Source: Cryptomeria japonica (lineage: Eukaryota; Streptophyta; Pinopsida; Cupressales; Cupressaceae). From it: 64,000 nt of DNA. Where the stretch lies: contig NC_081412.1 in NCBI RefSeq assembly GCF_030272615.1, positions 698,098,656 through 698,162,655 on the forward strand, in the 5' to 3' direction. This document shows positions 36,175 to 47,602 of this stretch, in pieces; the stretch's first letter is position 1; the number at the start of each line of letters is the position of its first letter. A program made the position numbers and the translations under genes. The notes beneath the pieces were generated by a model, which was given only the letters and a program-made list of their open reading frames with translations, had not been told where the DNA came from and made no database searches.

Positions 36175-37888
36175 GATGATATTGTTGGTGTTATCCTAAG
36201 TGAGGAAATGCGAAGGAAAAGCACAAGTGAGACTCCAACATCATCGGATAGTGTTTTGAATGTGGAGAACAGAGGAAGATCAAAGGAAAGAGGAAAAGGC
36301 CCTGGGAATGAGAAGTCACAAGGGAAGTCAAAGAAAGGACGCTCTCAATCTAGAGGAAAGAAAGATTGCTGGTACTGCAGAAAGCCTGGTCATCTAAAGA
36401 AAGACTGTTGGTCTCGGAAAAACAAAGAAGGAGACAAAAATGAAAATGACAGTAAGGAAGCTAATATTGCAAGTAATACTTTACAAGATGCTTTAATCTT
36501 ATGTTTGGATAATGTTAATGATTCCTGGGTAATAGATTCCGGGGCTTCATTTTATGCTACACCCCATAGAAAATATTTTCTAGATTATGTTCAAGGTGAT
36601 TTTGTACAGGTATATTTGGGTGATGATGAGCCCTGTCAAATTGTTGGAAAAGGAAAGATAAAGATCAAGTTGCAGAATGGTAATGACTAGTTTCTGCAGG
36701 AGGTCAGACATGTTCCTAATTTAAGAAGAAATTTAATTTCTGCAGGGTAACTAGGTAGTGAAGGTTTCATAGTTACCTTCTCAAACAATATGTGGAAGGT
36801 CACTAAAAGATCATTAGTAGTAGCTAAAGGTGCGAAGGTAGGCACATTATATCTGTGTACTGGTAACACTTACTCTACCTTAGCTGCTACAGATAAAGTT
36901 ACTGCAAGGACAACAACAATAAATGTTGCAAGAACAGATTCGATAATGTGGCACCATAGGCTTGGGCACATGAGTGAGAAAGGGATGAAAATCCTTCACT
37001 CCAAAAATCTATTGTTAAGACTAAAGAAGATTGATTTAGAGTTCTGTGAAAACTGTGTTTATGGTAAACAGAAAAGAGTCAGATTTCTCAAGGTTGGGAA
37101 AGAGAAGAAGAGTGAGAAGTTAGAGCTTGTACATTCAGATGTATGGGGACCAGCTCAGGTATCACCTCTTGGTGGCTCTTGTTATTATGTTAATTTTTAT
37201 TGATGACTCAACCAGAAAAACATGGATATATTTCCTAAAAAAAAAATCAAATGTTTTTGAAACTTTTAAGAAATGGAAAGCTCTGGTTGAGAATGGGACG
37301 GGAAAAAAGTTGAAGTGTCTCAAATCAAATAATGGAGGTGAGTATTGCAGCAAACCATTTGAAGATTACTGTTCCTTAAATAGGATTCAAAAGCAGAAGA
37401 CAGTTCCAGGAACTCCACAGGAAAATGGTGTGTCAGAGAGAATGAATAGGACTATCATGGAACGTGTGAGGAGCATGAGATTGCATGTTGGATTGCCCTT
37501 ACATTTTTGGGTAGATGTTGTACATACTATTGTCTATTTGATAAATAGAGGACCTTCAACCCCTTTGGATGGTGGTATTCCAGAGGAGGCATGGACTAGT
37601 AAAAAGGTAAATTATTCTTTTCTAAAAACTTTTGGTTGCGAAGCTTTTGTCCATGTTGATAAAGAAAATAGAACCAAGCTTGATGCTAAATCTCAGAAAT
37701 GTACCTTCATTGGATATGGGATAGATGAATATGGCTATTGGTTATGGGATTTTGAAAATAAGAAAATAATTAGAAGTAGAGATGTTATATTTAATGAGAA
37801 GGTTATGTATAAAGAACAGATGCAGGAAAAGAAGCATGAACAGGACAAACAAGAATATGTGGTGTTTGATGAGATTCCTGAAAAATGA
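36175..37888 (+). pseudogene. Copia element C: gag C-terminus, protease, integrase (broken)
   Basis: The frame resumes with DDIVGVILSEEMRRK and a basic linker. An intact CCHC knuckle CWYCRKPGHLKKDC follows (36367-36408), then protease WVIDSGASFYATP (active DSG at about 36535). A stop follows GND at 36688 and another occurs at 36748. Integrase shows the zinc-binding WHHRLGH...CENCVYG (36950-37065) and the first catalytic Asp in HSDVWGP. A frameshift lies near 37190-37200. After it come the DDSTRKTW segment and KSNNGGEYCS, where the second catalytic Asp is replaced by Asn (AAT at 37328). NGVSERMNRT with the Glu is kept. This is a recognisable Tnt1/Tork-like copia arrangement, but it could not integrate by itself. 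Confidence 0.92.
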
Positions 37889-39479
37889 AATGCCACATGT
37901 ACCTGATGCTCAGCAACAATAGATTGTCCCACAAACTCCTGCAAGTGTTAGACGTTCTACGAAGACAAGTAGACCCCCTGAAAGATTTTTTCCTTCTTTG
38001 TATTCTATTTTATTAACGGATTCTGGTGAACCAGAAGAATATGAAGAAGCAATGCAGGTAGATGCCAAACAACAGTGGGAGCTAGGCATGAAAGAGGAGA
38101 TGGACTCCTTGATGAAAAATAAGACTTGGGACTTAGTCCCTTTACCTGCAGAAAAATGAGCCTTGCCTAACAAATGGGTTTATCGGTTGAAGGAGGAGGA
38201 AGGAGGTTAGAAAATATATAAGGCCAGACTTGTGGTAAAAGGTTTTGCACAGAAAAAAGGTATAGATTATGATGAAATATTTTCTCCAGTTGTAAAAATG
38301 ACTTCAATTAGAACTGTACTTAGTCTTGTGGCTGCAGATGATTTACATCTTGAACAATTAGATGTCAAAACAACTTTTCTCCATGGAGATTTGGAGGAGG
38401 AAATTTACATGTTGCAACCACAGGGATATGAGGTCAAAGGTAAGGAGAACTTGGTGTGCAGGTTGAAGAAAAGTCTGTATGGCCTAAAACAAGCACCCCG
38501 ACAATGGTATTTAAAATTTGATAGTTTCATGGCTGAACACGGTTATCATAGATGTCATTTTGATCATTGTGTATATTTTAAGAGATTTGATAATGGCAGT
38601 TATATTATCCTGTTGATTTATGTTGATGGCATGCATGTTGCTGGGTCTAACATGCAACATATAAATGATCTTAAACAGAAATTAGCCAGGTCATTTGCTA
38701 TGAAGGATTTGGGTGCAGCTAACCAAATTCTCGGTATGAGGATTACATGGGACAGGAAAAATAGAACCTTGAATTTGTCCCAAAGTGAGTATATAAAAAA
38801 GGTGTTGAAAAGATTTAACATGCAGGATGCAAAAGCAGTTAGTACACCTTTGGCTAGTCATTTCAAATTGACTAAGGAGATGTGCCCAAAGGCACAGGAA
38901 GAGGTTAATAAAATGTCTAACATCCCGTATTCATCAGTTGTTGGCAATCTAATGTATGCAATGGTATGCACAAGGCCAGATATTGCACATGCAGTGGGAG
39001 TTGTGAGCAGGTTTATGAGTAATCCGAGTATGAAACATTGGAATGTTGTGAAATGGATTCTTCGGTATTTGAAAGGAACTACTACGAAGGCATTATGTTT
39101 CAAAGGATCTAATGCTGCTCTAAGTGGATTTGTTGACTCTGATCTAGCGGGTGATATTGATTCACAGAGGAGTACTACAGGGTATGTTTTTACTATAGGG
39201 GGAACTGTAGTTAGTTGGATTTCTAGGTTGCAAAAGGTTGTTGCACTTTCAACCATTGAAGCTGAGTATGTTGCTGCTATAGAAGCCAACAAGAAGATGA
39301 TTTGGTTGCAATGTTTTCTGGAGGAATTGGGTCAGACACAAGAGGATAGCCCATTGTATACCGATAGCCAGAGTGCCATTCATCTTGCGAAGAACTCTGT
39401 TTTTCATTCAAGGACAAAGCACATTCAGCTCAGGTACCACTTCATCCGGATTGTTTTGGCAAGGCCCCAGTAATTTAAG
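37889..39479 (+). pseudogene. Copia element C: reverse transcriptase and RNase H (broken)
   Basis: After a short shifted linker (37890-38230, with stops at 37919, 38158 and 38208) a 413-codon frame covers RT and RNase H. It shows KGFAQKKGIDY, FSPVVKMTSIRTVL, QLDVKTTFLHGDLEEEIYM, SLYGLKQAPRQWY and the active site YVDGM (38619-38633). The second Asp of YVDD is Gly (GGC at 38628), so polymerisation would be lost. RNase H retains DSDLAGD, STIEAEYVAA and TDSQSAI, then HSRTKHIQLRYHFIR. The last roughly 40 codons, the polypurine tract and the first part of the right LTR are deleted at about 39455-39480. Confidence 0.92.
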
Positions 39480-39811
39480 TGAGGGCGGGGGAGAAAAAAA
39501 ATTTGCGGTTTTTTTCATTGATGGAAACCGACATTGTAATAAAACCCTAAAAAGGCCGACTTTGTTTTTGCCCTAAAAAATGCATGTTATAAGTGGCTGG
39601 GATGCTTAAGGCATTGTAAGGTTGATGTACTATTTTTGCTGGATAATAAGAAAGATTGGACGGCTGTGTATGGTGGACGTAACCCATTCTGGGTGAACCA
39701 CGTTAAATCTCTCTGTTATCTGTGTCCTGTTTTATTTCTTTATCTTTTGTATTTAAATCTGCATATAATTGTTAGTTCATATTTGTTTCGGATCTTCTTG
39801 AAACCCTAACA
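39480..39811 (+). mobile_element. Right LTR of element C (5'-truncated)
   Basis: The sequence aligns with the last about 330 bp of the left LTR (from GGGCGGGGGAGAAAAAAAA, through GACATTGTAATAAAACCC, to GAAACCCTAACA). The first 100 bp or so are missing, joined directly to truncated RNase H. Confidence 0.88.
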
Positions 39812-40131
39812 TTAATTTGATAACCGCAAGCAGTCATCTTCAAAAAACAAAGGAATATGGAGCATTCTTCCATAAGTACTTTAAATACTCTTTCCTGCTT
39901 ATTGTCACTTTCTGGAAACGTCTCATACTCACTCAACATCACCTTCAAACAACATAACAACATCTGAACACTCATTTTTGGATAACATAGCACAAACACA
40001 CAACTAAACAACTGCAACTTCCTCTTCACCTTTATCACCACTACACACATTCATAGACAACACAAACTCATCTTCACTTGTTACATCAATGACAACACAA
40101 AACAAGTTTGACATCAATGACAACACAACCA

Positions 40132-41230
40132 TATTTTAAATACTAGTGTCAAGGCACTAGATCACCTCCAAACTCACTATTCAAGTTCTTTACAGATTTA
40201 TTTTTTCTATTTTGTAACTTAATTTGGTTATCTATCATTTCGTTTCCTACTCTTCCAATTTTGCATTCATTATCTTAGATTTTTTTCTCAAGTAAGGATG
40301 TTTTAATTAGGAAAAGAATATTTTTGATAAGTCAAAAATATGTTTGTTATTTTCTATCATAAAATAGTAGTGTAATCCAACATTAGTCTTGTCTAGTGTA
40401 GAATATTAGTTGAAACCTTAGACATGGTTAGGAAATCAATATTTCTATTTTGAATACAGTTGAACTTGGTATAACTCTTCTAATTCATTATGTTCGCCTT
40501 TCCTATCTAGATAATTTCTCTTTTCATCTAAGTATATTGTTAGCAAGAAATCTAGGTAACACTAATCGAAGTTCTAAACCCCAAGTACTTTCGAAATGTT
40601 GTAGTTTATACCCAAACTCAATCATACAAAGGGAATTTAGGGAGTAGATTTAGGTAGAAGTCTAAATTTAATAAAACATATAGAACATCACATAACATAT
40701 TATATGTATAATTTGTATCAATTCAATATGTTTACATATCTTTATATCTCCTTATATCTTCCTCTATATGCATGTATCCATCTTTACATCATATATATTC
40801 ATATATTATTATTATACCTACTCATGCTCTAACATTTACATATTTCTCTATACTTATATCTAGAAGATGGGACGTGACCCATCTATCCTATATGATTTCT
40901 TTTGAATCTCATGCTCCTTGCAAAAAGATGTGGTAGGATTGTCTTAACTGTGTCTCTGAGCTATTATACTTTCCTACCAACATCATCCCCTTTAAAAACC
41001 TTGATTTATCCTGAAGTCAATTCTATCCAAGATTTGTATGATAACGTTTAAGTCATGCTCCATTTACATAGCATTGTAATATTGTGTCATCTAATGTCCC
41101 AATTCGTATTGTACCTAATTCTGAGAAGAAAAAGAAAAATTATTGAAGTAAGTGATAAAACATAAATACTAACAACAGCAGCAGTATAGCCATGGACGAA
41201 ATATTATTGATTTGATAAGGTCGTAGCCAC
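40132..41230. other. Non-coding stretch, no gene seen
   Basis: AT-rich DNA with TATAT-rich parts (40700-40860) and no convincing gene. It lies between element A's LTR end and a gypsy integrase relic. Confidence 0.4.
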
Positions 41231-41239
41231 TGGACTTTA

Positions 41240-42350
41240 GTTTGTTCGACCATATCATCACCCTTGAATTGTTGAGACCCGATGTTTCAATCATCTCATT
41301 CTTTCTATCTTCGCTTTATCAGAAGTTGATATTCTGCCAATTGTCTTCCTTATCTAGTTTGTATAGTTCTTCTAGGCTTCATTTCATGGATTCTTCATCG
41401 ATAAGTCTTAATTTCATTGTTTTGCGGAGGTTGTGGATGATGAAATTTCAGGGTAGGCTAACCTCCATTCCATATATAAGGTCAAAAGGAGTGTGCTTGG
41501 CAGATTGTTTGTATGATGTGTGGTAGGCCAAAAGTACCATAGGAGTTTTAATATCCCAATCTATTATATTGGCATCACACATCTTGGTGTGAGTAGGTTT
41601 TATAATCTTGTTCAGTTTTTCACTAGCCTCATTTTCTTGTGGATGGTATGATGTATTGTGGCTATGAGTGATCATGAAATTAGCTAGTAGATCTTTTATT
41701 ATTTTGTTGATAAATTGTTTCTCTCGATCATTGATTATGCTTATTAAACATCTAAATCTGGTAATGACACTATGGTAGAGGAATGTGGTGACAATATAGG
41801 TGTATAGTCTTTGGTGGATTCAACCTCTACCCATTTAGTTGGTTAGTCTATTCCAATGAGAATAAATACTGCCTTGGAGAGTTTCATCGAAGGATCTATA
41901 GCCCATTTCAGCTTGAGCTATGGGTCATTATGTTCTTTGGAAAATATCACATTTCTTTGTGTAGTTCTTAGACTCCTTGTATATACTAGGCTTCCACAAT
42001 CTTGCTAGTTATATTTTTGGGTTCGTAGTGTCTTTGCAATTGTGTCCTTTGGCAATGCCTCCATGTGCCTCCCTTAGAATTTGTTACAATTAATTTTCAT
42101 AGACTACCCTCCAGAAGATGATGTATCTCCCCTTTTGTGTATTTCTCCTTCGATCAAAGTAAAAGGAAAGGACTTTCGTAGTAATATCATCTAAGTACCA
42201 TGTGTTATCATGTCCACTGAGTATGTTCTAGTAGAGAGTAATTGTGTAACTAAATGATGATTGTTGACACCATCTATGCAATGCTATTAATGGACCTTTA
42301 GATGCTTTGATCTTTTTCAAATTTGGCATTACCTACATGCAATGAGAGTT
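41240..42350 (-). pseudogene. Ty3/gypsy integrase relic
   Basis: The minus-strand frame 41675-41448 reads HNTSYHPQENEASEKLNKIIK, then DWDIKTPMVLLAYHTSYK and HTPFDLIYGMEVSLP. This is the characteristic second half of a gypsy integrase core, with the catalytic Glu position in ...NEASEKLN. Upstream (41935-41820) a degenerate KAVFILIGID..TKWVEVESTK segment corresponds to the D-containing part of the core. Downstream (41447-41300) a charged segment continues the C-terminal region. Stops are frequent and no LTR or RT remains. It is a minor, old relic, unrelated in lineage to the copia elements to its left. Confidence 0.78.
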
Positions 42351-42787
42351 CAGGTAGATACTTTTTTTTAATTGAGAGGTTTAGCAATTGGATCTTTTGA
42401 TTAGATGTTATGGGTTGTATATGTTGATCCAAAGATGAGGTTTACTTGTTATGATTTGTACAACCTTTGAGGTATGGATAGTTGGATGTAATAGAACTTT
42501 TTGTGAGTGTTATTTCAACTATGGAGATTATTATTGGCAGCTATTGATGCATATTTGATAGCTTTGGATTGAATTTTTATATTTTGGGATATTGGTCGTA
42601 GCTAGTACTTATGCTTATTTGTGAAAAATAGTGTGACATTTATTTCGATGGATTCTTAACTTTTTGCATTGACATGATGGAGGATGAGAGAATTCATGCT
42701 TGAGATGATGATCACCTTGATTCTTGTTGCAAGTATCTTGATGGGGCACTTTGATTCCTTGATGACATATGTGGCCAAAGTTTACTT
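42351..42787. other. Non-coding stretch, no gene seen
   Basis: No supported gene or repeat. It precedes the presumed left end of the hAT element (first GGCGAATATTCGCC at 42791). Confidence 0.4.
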
Positions 42788-43312
42788 TAGTGGCGAATAT
42801 TCGCCAATGGCAAATTTTTCACGTCGTCCATGTCGGAAATGGCGAATATTTTATACCGTTTGGGGGTGGCCATGTCGCCAGAACATTATCAATTTCCGTC
42901 ATAGTCACGGCCCGATCGCCATATGTTTTATGCAAATAAATGTTTCTATGCGATGATTTTGCCAATACAATATATGGTGGACACACGGTAAATTTAATTG
43001 TTTCGCCTACACTCTCTGAGGTTGCCTTAATAGATGACCTTAATTTGCCTATAGGCATGCGAAGATTTGTTAGCCAGGGGGACCCAATTCGCCCGACATC
43101 TTGCCGACGCGTGTCTCCATTCACCCCAACTTTCGCCAACTATATTGTATTCGCCTATTATTTGGATGACCTATAATCGCTTCGAAAATTACATAAGTCG
43201 TATTTGGACGACCTATAAATGCCTCGAAAATTACATAAGACGTGTTATAGTTATGCGAGATTCGCCAAATATTTGTATACCATATAAAATTCTCGCAGAA
43301 TTCGCCATATAA
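42788..43312 (+). promoter_or_regulatory. Subterminal TTCGCC motif array of the hAT element
   Basis: TTCGCC or its complement occurs about ten times (42791, 42799, 42841, 43004, 43088, 43132, 43150, 43260, 43300), along with further TCGCC cores (42874, 42917). The array ends just before the TATA box of the transposase gene, so it overlaps the promoter. Confidence 0.72.
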
Positions 43313-43319
43313 GGATTGG

Positions 43320-43327
43320 TATAAATA
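43320..43327 (+). promoter_or_regulatory. TATA box of the hAT transposase gene
   Basis: TATAAATA (in GGTATAAATACATG) lies 250 bp upstream of the ATG. It is followed by a leader with an intron, and transcription would start near 43350. Confidence 0.6.
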
Positions 43328-43480
43328 CATGCAAAGATCAGATCTATCTCAATATCTCAACACAATCTGGTGGGTTCTAGGCTCTGAATTCTGATCAATA
43401 GCGAAGTTTCAGACCAAGGAAAATCATTGTTGTTGAGTCGTTGACTGTATTGGCGACTGCTAGTGACCTAAAGCCTAAAG

Positions 43481-43563
43481 GTGAGCGATCATATTTTTGA
43501 AGTGGTATATTATACATTATAGCCTATTATTGCTTCTTCAGCAAATTGATATTTTTTTGGCAG
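43481..43563 (+). other. Predicted 83-bp intron in the 5' leader of the hAT gene
   Basis: CTAAAG/GTGAGC at 43480/43481 and TTTTTTTGGCAG/CC at 43563/43564 match plant splice consensus. A T-rich acceptor tract precedes the AG. The initiation codon follows 17 bases after the acceptor. Confidence 0.65.
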
Positions 43564-43580
43564 CCTTTATTTAGTTGGAG

Positions 43581-46276
43581 ATGTCAAACAGGAAGAGGGG
43601 TAGGAAACCTGCAAGTGGGGAAGGCCCGGAGAGGCCAACAAAAAGCAGAATGTTGTCTTCGTACTTTGGCATTGGATGTGAAAATTAGGAAGGTACATCA
43701 TCACAAGTACAACTACAAAATTCAACACCTGCACCGCATGTCGAAGACGGCGGCGAACCTGATATCTCAAATCAGGGTGATCTTGAAGAAGATTATCTAG
43801 TAGATACCCAAGTTAGCTGGAATGATATAATCGACTTGGGTGATAGTGCCATTGATGATAATGCACGGAAGGGGAAAAGAATAGCCATATCAAAAAAGGG
43901 TGAACCACAATCAAAAAAGGATCGGGAGTGGGATATGTCAGTGAGGAATTTTCAAATTAATTGGGCATCAAAGTATCCATTCATTGAACCAGTCGAGAAT
44001 CCAATTGAAGGCGAGCCTCCAATAGAATGCAGGTGTAAGATTTGCACTTGGAAACATAACAAGGAAATTAGGTTGCAGCTAAAATTTGACACCATAGAAA
44101 AGCATATGGGTAAAGTTTATGAAAAACAAATGATAGACGGGGTTGAAAAATCAGTGATAAGATGGAAAACAAAGGATGAATGTAAGCATGTGAGGAATGT
44201 CGAAGAGTATTATTTTCATGAGAAATTACAGACGAAGCCTGCTGAAGTTAAAGGTTCTATTGAAGCTATTTTTGGAAAAGCAATGCAAATAGAACAACTG
44301 GGAAAAGTTGTTCAGTTAAGCATTGTTTTTCATATTTTGAGTAGAGGGCGTGCTATGACAGATTTCCCATCAATTAGTGGTTTATTACACTTTTTGAAAG
44401 TTCCTAACTATCCTAATAGACACTGGTCAGTAAACAATGGATGGGAATGGGCAAGTTGTCTTGCTGAGGTTGAAAAAGAAGATGTACAAGAAAAAATAAG
44501 AGAGTCAAACTTCATTGCATTTTCTTTAGATGAAGTTACCACAGTAGACAATACTTCATGGGTATGCATGCATGTTTATACTGTAGAGAATCATACCCGC
44601 CAACCTCATCTACTATCTGTTGCTAAAATGAAGGAGAGTGCGACAGCGGAAAATTTATTTCAACTAGTAAAGAGAAGTTTAATTGAATATGGAGGTATGG
44701 ATGACATGACGGTAGCCAAAAAATTGGTTTGTGTTGGAGCAGATGGAGCTTCAGTAATGCAAGGTCATAGGAACGGACTTTGTACAAAGATTGAAACTTC
44801 ATTTGCACCGTACATTACTGCAATTCACTGCATGGCTCACAGAATGAATCTAGCTTTTGGAATTGTGAGCAAGTTTGTTTTGGTTAAAAAAATTGAAATT
44901 TTAATCAGAGAGCTCTACTCACACTTCTGTCGAAGTCCCAAGCGATTTATGGAATTTCAAAACTTTGCTGATGGATTAACTGATGGGAACAAGCTTCTCA
45001 AGGATAATGATACCAGATGGATCTCTTTGGATGGTCCAGCGCATCGAGTGTTTTCAGAATATCCATCCTTGATTGGACTATTTCACACAACTCACGACGA
45101 ATCAAATCAACCGAAATTTCCAGAACTTCTTGGCAGGTTAAGTAATTTAGAGACACTCTTAACTTTAGCAGCTCTTCTGCCCATGCTAGAGGAAATGAGG
45201 AATATTATGAAGGCTGCCCAAAAAAGAGCTTTGTATATTGCAGAATATGCTACGCTGTGTAAGATGACATGCCTGACCCTCGACAATCTCTATCGAAATC
45301 AACCAACACTATCTGATGAAAAATTTGTTAAGTGGGGGACACTCACAGATTTGAACAATCCTGATAACTTTTTACAAATCGGTGCAGACGGGGAGGTATG
45401 TGCCAATGTATGGGAGTTGAGATACCAATGCACTTCTATGCCACGGTCGACCCCGAGGAACCAGGAAAGTGCCCCAGGAAGAAACTAGCAAGAGTTACAA
45501 AGGAAGATTTCGACAAGATTGTTGAGACTATAACTACTTTTGTGAAGAAAATTGCATATGATCTTTCCTCACAAATTAGAAGCAGATTCCCTCCTGACAA
45601 CCTACTCGAAGCCATGTCTATTGTGTTTCCTCATTATTGGAGCCTCAACAGTGCATCTGATTTTCGAAGTAAGCTACTGACTTTGGTAAAACAATTTTGC
45701 ATTTCTAGAGAATTTAATGGAGTAACTATAAATGGAATATTAGACGAAACTCATCTTCGAGAGCAATCAGCTTGTTTTGCATACACTATGAAAGAACAAT
45801 ATGCCAAAATGGATAACCCCTGCGAAGAGGGATCAGTAACAAGGGTTTGAAAATATATAGCTGAGAACAAAACCTTGCGTGATTCAATGCCAGAATATGT
45901 GAAGCTTGTTGATTTATGTCTTACCATGATATTGGGTTCGGTGGAAGATGAGAGAGTTTTCAGTGCTTTGGGGTTCCTAAAATCAAAGCTAAGAAACAAA
46001 CTAGACAAAAATTTGGAAAATTGCTTGAGGCTCTATACATCTAGGTATGATGTCCACACTTTTCCTTACGATAGGGCACTGCAAATCTGGAGGTCCAAAT
46101 GTGACAGAAGAGGTTTGGGCAACACTTCAAACCAAAGTGCCAGTGGGACTACTAGAGCTACTGGTAGCATTGAGATGCAATTCGGCAAAGATATGCAAAC
46201 TCAGACTCAAAGTGAAGAAACCACAGACGGGAATCAAGAAAGCACTGAATTTGATGAGGATGAACGGCAACTGTAA
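43581..46276 (+). pseudogene. hAT family transposase with one frameshift and two stops
   Basis: The ATG at 43581 was chosen because the frame runs in phase into the long frame at 43836 and follows the leader intron. The N-terminus has RKRGRKP (NLS/AT-hook-like) and SRMLSSYF. A BED-like CKIC...H motif comes at about residues 152-175. The RNase H-like fold follows with LDEVTT (first catalytic Asp, residue 317), GADGAS (second Asp, residue 388), HCMAHRMNLA and DTRW. The C-terminal dimerisation region is EDERVFSALGFLKSKLRNKL (from 45950). Breaks are a TAG at 43686, a one-base frameshift at about 45390-45425 and a TGA at 45848 where Trp is expected. The family cuts and pastes DNA with eight-base target duplications. 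About 900 residues and three lesions suggest a recently silenced copy. Confidence 0.9.
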
Positions 46277-47602
46277 CAATAAGAGATTGGTATTTATTAA
46301 TCTTATTACAATATCTCATCATTCATATTACAAAAGCATATTACTTTTTGCAATTAGAATTTAATATTGATTTGTAATTATATTTTTCAACTTTCTATTT
46401 CCAAATTTAAAATAGCATAATAAAAAAAAACCATAATGTTTTTATTGATACAAAGATGTTTATTGTTTATTTATACATGTTTGAGTCTCAAATCTATGTG
46501 ATACATTTCAGAACCATATGATACAATTCATTCAATAGTAATACACATGTCCAGAACTTAGATTTTCATTAATTCTTTCAAAATATAGCCATATGATACA
46601 ATTCATTCAATAGTAATACACCAAATTCCAATCTGTGTGATTCTCCATACCAATTGCAAAAGTGAATACAAAGTTTCAGAACCCTTTGCAAATGACCCTG
46701 AATTCCCTTTTATAAAAACAAGAGAGCAACAACAACTCCTGTGTGATTCTCCAATGTCCATGCAAAAGTGAATACAAAGTTTCAGAAGTAGAACCCTTTG
46801 CAAAATTGCAAATGACCCTGAATTCCCTTTTATAGAAATAAGGGAGCAACAACAGCTTCAGGTTGAATTGCAAGTTTGCAACATGTGAACACTGAACATC
46901 AAAATCACAAACTCAGGACATATTTATATGGCCATCACAGGCCGTATTAGCAATTTAACATCTGCTACATGTTTGATGTCTCCTATTCAAAAAACAGAGT
47001 TCAAAATTAAATATTAATTCACGCCATGACAAATTAAACATAGATAATAGCAGTCCCTAAAACCTACTAATCAGAAATAGAGAAATGCATAAATGTTAAA
47101 GCAAGGGAGAATTTTAGAATACAAATTTACTGGCTGAAGTTTTGCACTGTGCATCATAGATTCATAGGTTGGATTAGCAAAATAGCAATAGCGAGTGCTA
47201 TTTTTTTCCTATTCATAAAATAGATTCATAGGCTAGATTAGCAAAATAGCATTAGCTAGTGCATCATAGATTCATAGGCTGGATTAGCAAAATAGCAAAT
47301 AGAAAAAACATAAAACCTTGAATTTAAGAATAAAAGAAGAAAATTGTGCAATACATATTATGATTCTTAAGAATTTTGTGTCAATTTTTGTAGGGTGCTC
47401 CACTCTTCGTCTGATGGAAGGTCAATATTATGTAAACTATGGAAAGTCAACTCCAACTTCGTCAACATTCCATATTTATAAGATTTACTTCACATCACTA
47501 TTTCATCCAATATCATATTTAGAGTTGTAAATGGTTGGATGAATTCCAAAAAGCTTTTGGGAGTTGTGTCCTTTGGAAGCAAGTCTAAATCAGACTTCAT
47601 TT
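46277..47602. repeat. Non-coding DNA with three local duplications
   Basis: It holds a pair CATATGATACAATTCATTC (46516 and 46590), and a pair of about 100-bp units beginning GTGATTCTCCA..., containing GCAAATGACCCTGAATTCCC (46687 and 46808). There are also three copies of ATTCATAGGYTGGATTAGCAAAATAGCA (about 47158, 47223 and 47270). No gene is seen, and the small minus-strand frames are by-products of the duplicated DNA. The right end of the hAT element should lie somewhere here. Confidence 0.7.

Larger units (their letters stand above)
23442..39811 (+). mobile_element. Copia element C, containing nested element D
   Basis: The element is bounded by TGTTGAAATG... at 23442 and ...GAAACCCTAACA at 39811, with perfect five-base target duplications TTAAT on both sides. 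Without the inserted D it would be about 4.65 kb, the size of a compact copia element. The left LTR is complete. The right LTR has lost its first part together with the end of RNase H and the polypurine tract. It lies in the LTR of element A in opposite orientation. Confidence 0.92.
22135..40131 (-). mobile_element. 5' LTR of copia element A, split by element C
   Basis: Two pieces form one minus-strand LTR: 22135-23441, and 39812 to about 40131. The insertion of C between them duplicated TTAAT (23437-23441 and 39812-39816). The right piece contains GGAATATGGAGCATTCTTCCA (39851) and a doubled CATCAATGACAACAC (40085, 40112), both shared with B's LTR. The LTR therefore starts near 40131 (TGGTTGTGTTGTCATTG on the minus strand). 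The left piece ends with the poly-C U5 and TTCAACA. Combined length is about 1.6 kb. Small ORFs within (22566-22933) are shadows. Confidence 0.78.
42788..46276 (+). mobile_element. hAT-type DNA transposon (left end visible, right end not found)
   Basis: A transposase gene (43581-46276) is preceded by about 530 bp of non-coding DNA filled with TTCGCC and its complement GGCGAA. Such subterminal motif arrays are the transposase-binding regions of hAT elements such as Ac (family knowledge). The outermost motif, TAGTGGCGAATATTCGCC at 42788, would be a reasonable terminal inverted repeat. Its complement is not seen within 1.5 kb after the transposase, so the right end and the eight-base target duplication cannot be shown. 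Confidence 0.7.

Noticed and set aside
38858-39292. 144-codon minus-strand frame
   Set aside because: It lies entirely antisense to the RT/RNase H frame of element C, which has clear motifs.
41242-41526. 94-codon plus-strand frame
   Set aside because: Antisense to the C-terminal part of the gypsy integrase relic.
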